Virus record (IMG/VR): IMGVR_UViG_3300025769_000742
Location: 1 to 25,727 of that record
Direction: 5' to 3' (one strand)
DNA: 25,727 nucleotides
Source of the DNA: a virus
Shown: in pieces, positions 15,485-22,729 of the stretch
How positions within the stretch are numbered: the stretch's first letter is position 1
Layout: each line of letters begins with the position of its first letter
The notes under the pieces: generated by a model
The model's input: the letters and a program-made list of their open reading frames with translations, nothing else
Told to the model about the DNA's origin: nothing
Databases searched by the model: none
Position numbers and translations under genes: made by a program

Positions 15485-15832
15485 TCATCTGTAATCTCCA
15501 CTTCCCTTTATTACATTACGTGCCATACGGCTGTTTAATTTATTAAGATTGTTCTGTGCTACATCTTCCATGTTTATATTTAAATCATTACACATAGCAG
15601 CAATGTACCATAGCACATCACCTAACTCATCTGCTATTGCTTGCTTAGTCTCAGGTGAAAAGTGACCACCATTATCTCTCAAGACTTTCTTTACTTTGTC
15701 TGCTACTTCTCCTGCTTCACTGACTAAACCTAGTGCTGGATAAATAACAAGATCTACATTATCATATATTGCAGTCTGACTTGATTGCTTTTGATAGTTA
15801 CTAAAACTATTATCTCTGACTTGTTTGAACAT
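15485..15832 (-). CDS. mazG: MazG-like NTP pyrophosphohydrolase
   Basis: A single MazG domain of 115 residues with the metal-binding helices E39-A-G-E42 and E69-L-G-D72, the classic ExxE...ExxD arrangement, and the strands and helices expected around them (YPALGLVSEAGEVADKVKK, ADELGDVLWYIAAM). The family hydrolyses nucleoside triphosphates to monophosphate and pyrophosphate; in phages it is proposed to adjust nucleotide pools or alarmone signalling. GAGGT lies 9 nt before the ATG, and the first 23 nt overlap the end of the upstream 59-aa gene. The location next to RNR fits a role in nucleotide metabolism. Confidence 0.9.
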   Translation of the reverse strand: MFKQVRDNSFSNYQKQSSQTAIYDNVDLVIYPALGLVSEAGEVADKVKKVLRDNGGHFSPETKQAIADELGDVLWYIAAMCNDLNINMEDVAQNNLNKLNSRMARNVIKGSGDYR

Positions 15833-15989
15833 TTTTTATTACCTCACATTCTTTAATTTCTAAATCATCTATATCATATAGACAGTCACTCACTACTTGC
15901 TTAATAACATTTGAGTTATTAACTCCACCTACCTCAAGGAAGTTTGCATCAGGATCTACTGATACCTTTATAATTATTTCATAGTCCAT
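15810..15989 (-). CDS. Small phage protein (59 aa)
   Basis: The frame runs from an ATG at 15989 to a TAA at 15810-15812 and overlaps the start of mazG by 23 nt. GGTGG lies about 8 nt upstream of the start. The protein begins with alternating hydrophobic residues (DYEIIIKVSVDPD), probably a beta strand, then a helix (NVIKQVVSDCLYDIDD) and a second strand-like stretch (LEIKECEVIKN): a compact beta-alpha-beta unit. The gene-like amino-acid pattern, overlap style and lack of another gene here support it. Function unknown. Confidence 0.65.
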   Translation of the reverse strand: MDYEIIIKVSVDPDANFLEVGGVNNSNVIKQVVSDCLYDIDDLEIKECEVIKNVQTSQR

Positions 15990-16032
15990 TTTGAAACCAC
16001 CAGTTATACTTTTTATTATTCATTTGTCAAGC

Positions 16033-16806
16033 CTATCCGTAATAAGATTTAAGTCTCTCAAGACTTACAAATTCTGGGTCATAGTAACCTCTGTCTATAT
16101 TTCTTTTTATTACTACACCTTTCCACCAGTCCATGTTAGCCTGCCCTGCCCAGGATTCTTGAGCACCTTTAAAACAACCTGCAACTAAACCTATAGTAGG
16201 GTTAGGATAAGAGTCATCTTTAAAGAAGATAGATCTTTTATGACTGTGACCAACAGTAGTAGAGTGATGTCTTTTATTTAACATAGTATATGCATGGTGC
16301 ATACCAGACATAGCAGTACCAAAGTTACCACTTGAAATGTAATGAGCATAAGATATACCATCTTTATTAAAGATACTTGGAGCAGAGTTTTCATACTCAT
16401 AGTACTCATCAAAGTAGTAGTCTGTTTGTAAATGTTTAAAGCTTATACCATACTTTGTACCTTCAAGTCTTGGGTCGAGAGAGATAGCTCTCTTAATTCT
16501 ATTCTCATGATTACCCTCAAGCCCATAGTATTTAGGTCTCTTACGTTTCATTTGTTTAAATTTCATTCTCAATCTATCCTGTGCATCATTGTAATGATTA
16601 ATATCATTCTCATAGTTTTGTGATACAATAGCTTGTGGGTATCGAGTGTCATAGCTATTTAAAGATTTCATATCTGCACCATCACCAAGATCAACTACAT
16701 AATCAGGTCTTAGATCATAGATAAGTTTACCAAGTAGATCAAATCTTTCATTAGAAATTTCAGGATCTACATGGGCACAAGTAAATACTATTGCTGTATT
16801 AGGCAT
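16033..16806 (-). CDS. Calcineurin-like metallophosphoesterase
   Basis: Motifs of the two-metal phosphoesterase fold are present: G41-D42-G-A-D45, G98-N99-H100-E101, H155 in SYAHY and G186-H187-S-H189. The first motif, usually D-x-H, reads C10-A-H12, so one metal ligand appears replaced. Members of this superfamily cleave phosphodiesters or phosphomonoesters; in a replication operon the substrate could be DNA, RNA or a nucleotide. I chose the ATG at 16806 (257 aa) because GGAG (16816-16819) lies 9 nt upstream; an in-frame ATG at 16821 has no SD. The start overlaps the end of the preceding 82-aa gene. Confidence 0.85.
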   Translation of the reverse strand: MPNTAIVFTCAHVDPEISNERFDLLGKLIYDLRPDYVVDLGDGADMKSLNSYDTRYPQAIVSQNYENDINHYNDAQDRLRMKFKQMKRKRPKYYGLEGNHENRIKRAISLDPRLEGTKYGISFKHLQTDYYFDEYYEYENSAPSIFNKDGISYAHYISSGNFGTAMSGMHHAYTMLNKRHHSTTVGHSHKRSIFFKDDSYPNPTIGLVAGCFKGAQESWAGQANMDWWKGVVIKRNIDRGYYDPEFVSLERLKSYYG

Positions 16807-17047
16807 CGTAAAGTTCTCCATAGTTTATTTTTATTTCAAGCGGTTCAATATGAGTATTGAAATACTTTTTCATTTCATTAGCTTCATTTAGACTGTAGAA
16901 CCAATAGGGGTGAACAACTATCTTACCATCAACTTCTACTTTGCATTCATGAAACCACTCAGCTCCTTCAGGGTAATCATTATCTGGTAAATCCTTAACA
17001 GAGATTGGTCCTTCAATTATACCCCAGATTTTTATATTCTTTTTCAT
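16799..17047 (-). CDS. Small phage protein (82 aa)
   Basis: AAGGAG lies 4 nt before the ATG and the gene starts 2 nt after the preceding nuclease stop. The product is a soluble alpha/beta protein with aromatic-rich centre (EWFHECKVEVDGKIVVHPYWFYS) and a helix after it. No motif or family recognised. Its last 8 codons or less overlap the start of the phosphoesterase gene. Confidence 0.7.
   Translation of the reverse strand: MKKNIKIWGIIEGPISVKDLPDNDYPEGAEWFHECKVEVDGKIVVHPYWFYSLNEANEMKKYFNTHIEPLEIKINYGELYDA
16816..16819 (-). promoter_or_regulatory. Shine-Dalgarno that decides the metallophosphoesterase start
   Basis: GGAG on the minus strand, 9 nt before the ATG at 16806. It lies just inside the longer reading frame that begins at 16821, so it favours the shorter protein. 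Confidence 0.7.
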
Positions 17048-17048
17048 C

Positions 17049-17396
17049 TTACTCCTTCTTCCAGTTTTTTAATAGTTCCATGTAATGGTCTAGTTCTGTG
17101 ATAACAATCCAAGGATTCCTATCTGAACGATAGAATACTATAGGATCTCCTTTGCCATGGTTAGTAGCTTGATCTAAGTATCCATACACAGTTTTTAAAC
17201 CTGCCTTTCTACGTTTAACTTCTATAGTAATAGGTAACTTCTTCCTAGCTGCTGGGCTAAGTTGAATATCCTCACCTGTATCTCCCATAGTTGTACTTCT
17301 AATATCATCAGGTTCAAACTCAGGAAAAGTTTCTAGTAACTTATCCCTTATTTCATTCTGACCTACTCTACCTTTTGCTTTTGCTGCTCTAGTCAT
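17049..17396 (-). CDS. Small PD-(D/E)XK endonuclease, T7 endonuclease I-like role suspected
   Basis: The 115-aa protein has E15, G41-E-D43 and E59-V-K61, the pattern of acidic residues followed by E-x-K that defines the restriction-like nuclease core. It is flanked by a basic N-terminus (TRAAKAKGRVGQNE) and a strand/helix order typical of small resolvase-type enzymes. In T7-like phages such a gene lies near the exonuclease and helps resolve branched DNA and degrade host DNA; the same neighbourhood is seen here. The exact substrate is not shown by the sequence. Its start overlaps the stop of the upstream Fe-S nuclease gene (ATGA). Confidence 0.75.
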   Translation of the reverse strand: MTRAAKAKGRVGQNEIRDKLLETFPEFEPDDIRSTTMGDTGEDIQLSPAARKKLPITIEVKRRKAGLKTVYGYLDQATNHGKGDPIVFYRSDRNPWIVITELDHYMELLKNWKKE

Positions 17397-18259
17397 GCTG
17401 TAATCTCAGGTACTTTAGGTTCTTTTTCTATATGAACTAAGTTCTCTATACCGTAAGAGTATTTAAAAGTTCTTAGCTCAGGCCAACAAAGTTTCTTATA
17501 CTCACAGTAACTACAAGGCATAGACAACTTAGTATTAGGACTTGTCTTACTAAATGGCACTGGTTGAATACGTTCCTTAGGTATCTTCTTTGATACCATA
17601 TCTTTTGCATCAAGCATTTCTTTTTCTTTAGTCTTTAGTTCCTCTGTAAAATCATAAACATCTAAACAGATATGTCCGTTCTGTTTATCTATAGCTAAGA
17701 AAGCACCATGTGTTTTATTTGTAACAAGTGGATCATCTTTACCTGCATATACATATGAACTAAGCTGAGAGATATAACCAAACGGATCATCATCTCTTAG
17801 TGCACCACTTTTAAACTTCTTAAAGGCATAGGTACTGCAAGACTTAACATCAACAGTCATACCATCTATGACTGCATCTCTGTGTCCTTTAATGCCATGT
17901 ACATCAAGCTTACACTGCTCACCAGAGACATAATGTCCTGCAGCAGCTGCTAAACTTAGTAGTAGTTCTTCAATCATGTCACCGTAAAAAAACTTTAATA
18001 AAGTATTTGGTGTTAAAGGATCACCTTCTCCTGGTTTATTAACTTTATACCATAGCTTACGTTTACAAGGCATACCTATAGAAGATAAAGATAGATAGCC
18101 CCTTGGTTCTTGTGGCTTACTGAACCTTTGGTTAGATACTAAAGATATACTTCTACCTAATGAAGCACCTAACATACCTGTCCAGTTACCCTTGCCTTGA
18201 ACAACTTCATAGATGTCATCAACAAGAGTATCAATCTGTTTTACTAATTCTACTTCCAT
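17393..18259 (-). CDS. Cas4/RecB-type exonuclease with probable 4Fe-4S cluster
   Basis: In a 288-residue product starting at the ATG at 18259, the nuclease core is E98 (GDMIEELL), D128 (GHRDAV), D137-V-K139 and Q165 (YISQLSSY). Four cysteines are placed as in Cas4/AddB Fe-S nucleases: C65 (GMPCKRKLWY) before the core and C249-x2-C252-x5-C258 (CSYCEYKKLC) after it. Such enzymes degrade DNA from an end; in phages of this kind they take the place of the T7 gp6 exonuclease. An in-frame TTG at 18307 could start a longer form, but it lies within the 45-aa gene read in another frame. AAAGGA about 12 nt upstream of the ATG is a moderate ribosome site. Confidence 0.88.
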   Translation of the reverse strand: MEVELVKQIDTLVDDIYEVVQGKGNWTGMLGASLGRSISLVSNQRFSKPQEPRGYLSLSSIGMPCKRKLWYKVNKPGEGDPLTPNTLLKFFYGDMIEELLLSLAAAAGHYVSGEQCKLDVHGIKGHRDAVIDGMTVDVKSCSTYAFKKFKSGALRDDDPFGYISQLSSYVYAGKDDPLVTNKTHGAFLAIDKQNGHICLDVYDFTEELKTKEKEMLDAKDMVSKKIPKERIQPVPFSKTSPNTKLSMPCSYCEYKKLCWPELRTFKYSYGIENLVHIEKEPKVPEITA

Positions 18260-18368
18260 CTTTTCTATGTTTCCTTTTTCTAAATAACTTTTTTGTTTTG
18301 TCGGCAATAACCCTGAGTCGGTACTTAGGGGTACGTACTTCTTTTGCCACAGGGTTACGCCTTTTCAT
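18231..18368 (-). CDS. Very basic short phage protein (45 aa)
   Basis: The frame from ATG at 18368 to TGA at 18231-18233 codes a protein of which about 40% is K or R, starting M-K-R-R-N-P-V-A-K-E-V-R-T-P-K-Y-R. Short proteins with an RNPVAK...RTPKYR start are, as I recall, common beside the SSB/exonuclease genes of T7-like marine phages. The ATG follows the SSB stop by 3 nt with no clear SD, so re-initiation is likely. The gene overlaps the start of the nuclease gene by 29 nt. DNA or RNA binding is plausible from the charge. Confidence 0.6.
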   Translation of the reverse strand: MKRRNPVAKEVRTPKYRLRVIADKTKKLFRKRKHRKDGSRISKTD

Positions 18369-18371
18369 AGC

Positions 18372-18869
18372 TTAGAACAATACTGATTCTTCAGCTACAA
18401 CTGCTTGAGGTGGTGGTATAGTATCACTTGCTTCTGATACATACCTGACAAGATCTAATACCTTTATCTTATCAAGCCTAGTACCTACTATGTCTCTACG
18501 TTTAGTATCGTAGACAGCTAGGTGCACCTCTACCTTAGACCCATTACCAATGAGACCATCAGCTTCTAAGTTCCAAGGGGTATCATCAGACTTAAGAACA
18601 GTAGGTGGCCCACTGTCCCAGTCTCTACCTGTATCAAACTTCCGGACAAAGGTAACTTTAGTTCCTCTACCCTCTTTGTCAGGAGAGCCTTTCTTCATAG
18701 ACCTTGAGGCTTGGAGAAGATTTAAATTATCATCATCAATAATGAGATCAATAGTGCAAGCACCATCAAAATCTTCGTAAGCACCCTCGTAACCTTTATG
18801 ATCACGATTCTGTTCAAAGACCTTAGCCCACTCAGCTATGCCTGATAGTTTTACTTTTCTTGTTGCCAT
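18372..18869 (-). CDS. Single-stranded DNA-binding protein, T7 gp2.5-like
   Basis: The 165-residue product (start M-A-T-R-K-V-K-L) has the features of the gp2.5-type OB fold: an N-terminal strand with a charged acidic loop (GAYEDFDGACTIDLIID), a middle block (PPTVLKSDDTPWN), the conserved IGNGSKVEVHLAVYDT strand with its G-N-G-S-K turn, and a C-terminal stretch ending in a phenylalanine, as in T7 gp2.5. The tail is less acidic than T7's. Such proteins coat single strands, anneal homologous DNA and contact polymerase and helicase. AAGGAG (18877-18882) lies 7 nt before this ATG. Longer in-frame starts up to 18923 would overlap the polymerase gene and lack such a site. Confidence 0.87.
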   Translation of the reverse strand: MATRKVKLSGIAEWAKVFEQNRDHKGYEGAYEDFDGACTIDLIIDDDNLNLLQASRSMKKGSPDKEGRGTKVTFVRKFDTGRDWDSGPPTVLKSDDTPWNLEADGLIGNGSKVEVHLAVYDTKRRDIVGTRLDKIKVLDLVRYVSEASDTIPPPQAVVAEESVLF

Positions 18870-18876
18870 TTTTTTT

Positions 18877-18882
18877 CTCCTT
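18877..18882 (-). promoter_or_regulatory. Shine-Dalgarno that decides the SSB start
   Basis: AAGGAG on the minus strand, 7 nt before the ATG at 18869. It excludes the longer frame beginning at 18923, whose extra 18 residues would be basic and non-homologous in style. Confidence 0.8.
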
Positions 18883-20727
18883 CTAATGGACTTCTGCATA
18901 ATTTTTACCGTACTGTACATCAATACCTAAGTCAACATTTAACTTAAGCTGATCGTTTAATATTTTAATAGCACGTTTTAAAACATTGGTATGTTCATTT
19001 TCATAACCCTCCTTAACTGTGTTAATACTTTCATCGTGGAACTGACCTATAATATTAGGTCTATTTAATCTGTATAATGCTACCCATCTATCAAAACAAT
19101 ATGATCCTGTACTCTGATTGATAGTAGAGAAAGCATCTTTCTCAAACCTAAGACTGTGCCAAAACTTACTGACTGGATTTTGTATCCACATCTCACCATC
19201 TATATGTCTTATTGGTTGTGACTCTGAAAACTCTTTGACTGACCAATTACGGTGCCAATAAGCATCAAGTAAAGCTTGAGCCTTATCTCTAGTCATACCT
19301 GTCTCACGAGATAACTTAGCTGCACCTACACCATAAGTAGCAGAATAGTTTACTACCTTGTAGTCTTTACGTAGAGCTTTTAGATCTATAACTCCTGAGT
19401 TATGTTGGTCAATTTGTTTTTGTGTTATCTCTCCTGCGTGTTTAGCTAAGTCTAAGTGTGGATCAAAGCCATGTTGTGACATCTCATTTACATACTCAGG
19501 ATCATAAGGTTTCATGTAGTGACGCTTAGTTGTATCCTCAAGTGATGTCATATCAGCACCACATAGTACATGATTGTTAGGTGCTACTAAACAACTACGT
19601 ATCTCCTTACCCCAAGGCTTGTCTACCCCAGGTAGATTAACTAAAGGCTTCTTGTGTTTAAACCTGAGTGTATTAGTAAGACCATCTATCTCTGCCTTAA
19701 CATAGCCATCACGTTCACAGTCAATAAAACCTTGGAAGATTGCAAGTCTGTGTTGTATAATGGTAAGGCCATCAAGTACTTCAACTGCTGGGTTCTGATC
19801 TATAAGTAATCGTACTGACTCAGTAAGCTCACCATTCTTACGCACCTGAGGTACTTTCTTTTCTTCACCAGTCTCCTTGTTCTTATTGTATTTGTAGGTA
19901 CATGGTTGCCAACCTAAGAATGTAAGCCAATCTTTTACCTGATCAGTTGAGTTAGGGTTAGCAGGTTCTGCACCCTTTACTACAGTTACTTTTCCTGTAT
20001 AGGTAGCAGGTAAGCCATACTCATCAAGTAACTTGAACCATCTCTTACCATGTGCAGATAGAGAACCATCTTTCTTATAACAAACCTTAGGCTGAGTCTG
20101 TACTTTAAATAGCTTACGTAGTGGCATTACATTACATAACTCTTTAGTCTTGTAGTCTTGCTCTCTAGTTAATTTGTCAACACATTCTTGTGCAAGATCT
20201 AAGTTTAACTTCCAACCACTTGCTTCTGCACTTGCTGCACAATCCATCTTGAAAGATAAGTACCTAAAAAACTTATCTAATTGTACCTTGTCTTTGTATA
20301 TGAATAGAAATCGTTTGAGTAGATTCTGCCACAGTAACCAATTAATCTTAACATCTTCTTGACAACGGTGTGCATACTCTTCACGAGATAAGTTAGTCCA
20401 ATCATCTACCTTAGGTTTAGGTACACCAAAGTCTTGCCCAAATGAGTCAAGCCCATGCTTACCTCTATTAGTATTAAGTACCCAAGACATAGGTAAAGTA
20501 TCAAATAGTCTAGACTTAATCTTAATACCTAATAACTTTTCAAGTAGAGGTATATCATAACGAACAATGTTATGTCCTATCAATCCCTTCTGACTGAGAA
20601 GTAGAGTACGCATCTCATCATAAGAGAACAGTGTCTTAACGTCTGAACCATTAGAAGTATACGACAGGCAATGTATCTTTGTAGCATCTTCCAAGAGGTT
20701 GTCTGCTTCTACATCAAATACAATCAT
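18883..20727 (-). CDS. polA: Family A DNA polymerase with 3'-5' exonuclease domain
   Basis: The 614-aa protein copies the phage genome. Residues 1-130 are a DEDD exonuclease: D5-x-E7, G51-H-N...D58 and D125. Polymerase motif A is A391-D392-M-T-S-L-E397, motif B is R453-x3-K457-x3-Y461-S-x2-Y465-G, and motif C is H564-D565-E566. The residue equivalent to E. coli Pol I F762 is tyrosine (Y461), a state linked with virulent phages in published marine surveys; the next residue is S instead of the usual G. The Tyr/His expected four residues before D125 reads R121. No 5'-3' exonuclease domain is present, as in T7 gp5. The start overlaps the primase-helicase stop (ATGA). Confidence 0.93.
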   Translation of the reverse strand: MIVFDVEADNLLEDATKIHCLSYTSNGSDVKTLFSYDEMRTLLLSQKGLIGHNIVRYDIPLLEKLLGIKIKSRLFDTLPMSWVLNTNRGKHGLDSFGQDFGVPKPKVDDWTNLSREEYAHRCQEDVKINWLLWQNLLKRFLFIYKDKVQLDKFFRYLSFKMDCAASAEASGWKLNLDLAQECVDKLTREQDYKTKELCNVMPLRKLFKVQTQPKVCYKKDGSLSAHGKRWFKLLDEYGLPATYTGKVTVVKGAEPANPNSTDQVKDWLTFLGWQPCTYKYNKNKETGEEKKVPQVRKNGELTESVRLLIDQNPAVEVLDGLTIIQHRLAIFQGFIDCERDGYVKAEIDGLTNTLRFKHKKPLVNLPGVDKPWGKEIRSCLVAPNNHVLCGADMTSLEDTTKRHYMKPYDPEYVNEMSQHGFDPHLDLAKHAGEITQKQIDQHNSGVIDLKALRKDYKVVNYSATYGVGAAKLSRETGMTRDKAQALLDAYWHRNWSVKEFSESQPIRHIDGEMWIQNPVSKFWHSLRFEKDAFSTINQSTGSYCFDRWVALYRLNRPNIIGQFHDESINTVKEGYENEHTNVLKRAIKILNDQLKLNVDLGIDVQYGKNYAEVH

Positions 20728-22325
20728 GCCGCAATCTCTCTCCTTGTAACAAAGCTTTCTTCCTTAAGTATGGTAGTCTCTGGATCATAGTAAACAGTAC
20801 CAGCATTACCTAACTTAGCAAACGGTCTGTTCTTATCTATGAAAAATGTAGTTGTATTCTGCACTACTTCATCTTCAGACTCAACATCTCTCTCAATCTT
20901 TATACAGATAATTGCTTCTTCTTCAAGAGATGCTGCATACTTTGTACGCCCATCATCATTTACCTGTGATATAAATACTACACCTATGTTAAGTTCCTTA
21001 GATAACTGTGCCATACGTGCTCCTAATGTTGTCAGTGTACTGGTAGCACCGTCTACTCCTGTGTTACTTAGATAAGCTAACCTCTGTACATGATCTACAA
21101 AGATATAACTAGCACCATAGACTGATGCCGCCAGTCTTACATACTCTAGTAACTTAAGTGGATCATCATGTGAACGCATCTCAAATACAATAGTACGATC
21201 ACCATCTGTTGCTTCCTGTGCAGCAGCTACTACTTGATCCTCAGTAAAGCCATTCTCTCTTGCATCATCTTTAGTTCTAACATTTGCACCTAGACGGTAC
21301 GTAGCCATAGCTCTGTAAGTAGTAGACTTCATCTCCTCCATGTGTAGCAAGGCTATACGGACATCAGGATCTTGTAGTAAACCTACCTCAAAGTATCTTA
21401 CTACCTCTGTCTTACCCATACCTCGTGGTGCTTTGATAAAGGTAAGTCCACCTTTCACCATACCCCTGGTCTTAGAATCAATACCTTCATGTCCGGTGGG
21501 TACATACTCGTATGGGTTCTCGTTACGTATAGCTGCATCAACCTCTTCATCAGAGCAGAAGAAATTATCAGGTGAATACCTCTGAGGTTTCATTGCTGCC
21601 CACTTAAGATCTTCACCATCTCCATTGGTAAGGAAGTCATTAGCATCTTTGTGTTTAGACATAGGTACATAGTAGAACTTCTCAGCAAGAGCTTCATACA
21701 ATCTCTCAGCTGCACGTTTACCTGCATCATCTAACTCACCTGCATAGATAACTTCTTTAAAAGAGTTAAGGTAGTTGTAGTTTTGCTTAACAAACTTCTC
21801 ACCTATTGATGCACTAGGTAATGACTTAACAGGAAACTTCTCACCAAGTACTTGATAGAGACTTGCTGCATCAAACTCACCCTCTGTTATATAGATACGG
21901 TGTGATGAACCTGCATTAAAGTCTGGTCCGAATAGATGGTTCATACCTAAACCTCTATCCTTTACCCAAGACTTAGACTTATCATTGTAATCCCTATACT
22001 TCACAGTATGTGGATACTTGTAGGCATATCTAACAGGCTGACCATCTTCACCTGTCTGCACTTGTATGTTATAGAACTGACATACACTAGACTTGATACC
22101 CCTTATGTTATCATAGGTCATTCCTTTTACTGGTATCTCCATTACATTAATCCTTTTCTTTACGGGATACTCTTTACTCACCCAGTCAAAAACTTCAATA
22201 TGTTTCTTTGCTGGATACGATTCACCACAACTGTGGCAAAAACCAAAGCCATCATCATTCCAATTAAACGCATCGGAAGATCCACAATCCACAAAGGGAC
22301 AGGCTTGATGTGGGTTATCACTCAT
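20724..22325 (-). CDS. Bifunctional primase-helicase, T7 gp4-like
   Basis: The 533-aa protein starts with a zinc ribbon C9-x4-C14...C30-x2-C33, as in full-length T7 gp4A. A TOPRIM primase domain follows with E148-G-E150 (ITEGEFDA) and the acidic cluster E197-L-D199-D200. From about 275 on it is a DnaB/gp4-type RecA fold: Walker A-like A299-P-R-G-M-G-K305-T306, Walker B YIFVD411-H, the ISQVND strand near 452-457 and K498-N-R500 near the end as likely arginine/lysine finger region. It unwinds the fork and lays primers for the family A polymerase encoded immediately downstream. AAGGAG lies 8 nt before the ATG. Confidence 0.92.
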   Translation of the reverse strand: MSDNPHQACPFVDCGSSDAFNWNDDGFGFCHSCGESYPAKKHIEVFDWVSKEYPVKKRINVMEIPVKGMTYDNIRGIKSSVCQFYNIQVQTGEDGQPVRYAYKYPHTVKYRDYNDKSKSWVKDRGLGMNHLFGPDFNAGSSHRIYITEGEFDAASLYQVLGEKFPVKSLPSASIGEKFVKQNYNYLNSFKEVIYAGELDDAGKRAAERLYEALAEKFYYVPMSKHKDANDFLTNGDGEDLKWAAMKPQRYSPDNFFCSDEEVDAAIRNENPYEYVPTGHEGIDSKTRGMVKGGLTFIKAPRGMGKTEVVRYFEVGLLQDPDVRIALLHMEEMKSTTYRAMATYRLGANVRTKDDARENGFTEDQVVAAAQEATDGDRTIVFEMRSHDDPLKLLEYVRLAASVYGASYIFVDHVQRLAYLSNTGVDGATSTLTTLGARMAQLSKELNIGVVFISQVNDDGRTKYAASLEEEAIICIKIERDVESEDEVVQNTTTFFIDKNRPFAKLGNAGTVYYDPETTILKEESFVTRREIAA

Positions 22326-22446
22326 TAATATTCTCCTTTATCTCAAAGTTTACAGTTCTTATTCCTTTAATCTTTCCTACCATAAGGTAATCGAAAGGGC
22401 AAGTCTTTAACCACTCATGTAGTATTTCTTCCTGTGATTTATCCAT
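22318..22446 (-). CDS. Short phage protein (42 aa)
   Basis: The frame from the ATG at 22446 to the TGA at 22318-22320 fills the only gap between the 96-aa gene and the helicase. GGAGGA (22452-22457) lies 5 nt before the start, one of the strongest sites in the operon. Both ends overlap neighbours by 8 nt. The protein has a short helix (EEILHEWLKTCPFDY) followed by strand-like segments (LMVGKIKG, RTVNFEI). No family recognised, but the CPFDY/CPFEY turn is one I have seen in short phage proteins. Confidence 0.7.
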   Translation of the reverse strand: MDKSQEEILHEWLKTCPFDYLMVGKIKGIRTVNFEIKENINE

Positions 22447-22729
22447 AAAAATCCTCCACAAAATCTAAATAATCAGAACTCACCATAAGCATATACTCAT
22501 TGTTCATACCCCTTGATGGCTGATCTATTACAACTAAAGCATCGTATCCATTCTCTCCATCACTGCCTTTAATATTATCACTACAACTTTGTAGCAGTGT
22601 AATCTCAAGGTCATCTGTACAGTCTACATATACTGCTGCACCTATATCTAACTTCAACATAGGTAAAGAGTGCACCTGTTTAATCATCTCTTTACGTGAT
22701 GCACTGTAAGTTTCGGTAGTCATATTCAT
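22439..22729 (-). CDS. Small acidic phage protein (96 aa)
   Basis: AAAGGAGC lies about 7 nt before the ATG at 22729, and the start overlaps the methyltransferase stop as ATGA. A second in-frame ATG two codons later is a less likely start. The protein is acidic, with strand-like segments (LKLDIGAAVYVDCTDDLEITLL, YDALVVID, EYMLMVSSDYLDFV). It has no membrane segment and no catalytic motif I can name. Function unknown; the coupling suggests it is made with the methyltransferase. Confidence 0.7.
   Translation of the reverse strand: MNMTTETYSASRKEMIKQVHSLPMLKLDIGAAVYVDCTDDLEITLLQSCSDNIKGSDGENGYDALVVIDQPSRGMNNEYMLMVSSDYLDFVEDFYG
22452..22457 (-). promoter_or_regulatory. Strong Shine-Dalgarno for the 42-aa gene
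   Basis: GGAGGA on the minus strand, 5 nt before the ATG at 22446, within the 3' end of the upstream gene. It is the main reason for calling this short gene. Confidence 0.8.

Noticed and set aside
15450-15488. A 12-codon frame (MSDDEILLEEED) with GGAG upstream, coupled as ATGA to the mazG stop and ending just before the putative nuclease gene.
   Set aside because: It is too short to support as a gene from sequence alone. It may simply pass ribosomes on to the next start or be the space that holds its Shine-Dalgarno site.
18260-18307. TTG start at 18307 for the Fe-S nuclease.
   Set aside because: TTG starts are weak, the segment is already used by the basic 45-aa gene in another frame, and the ATG at 18259 leaves the complete nuclease domain.
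18870-18923. N-terminal extension of the SSB frame from an ATG at 18923.
   Set aside because: It would overlap the polymerase gene by 41 nt, has no Shine-Dalgarno site and lies upstream of a perfect AAGGAG that serves the ATG at 18869.
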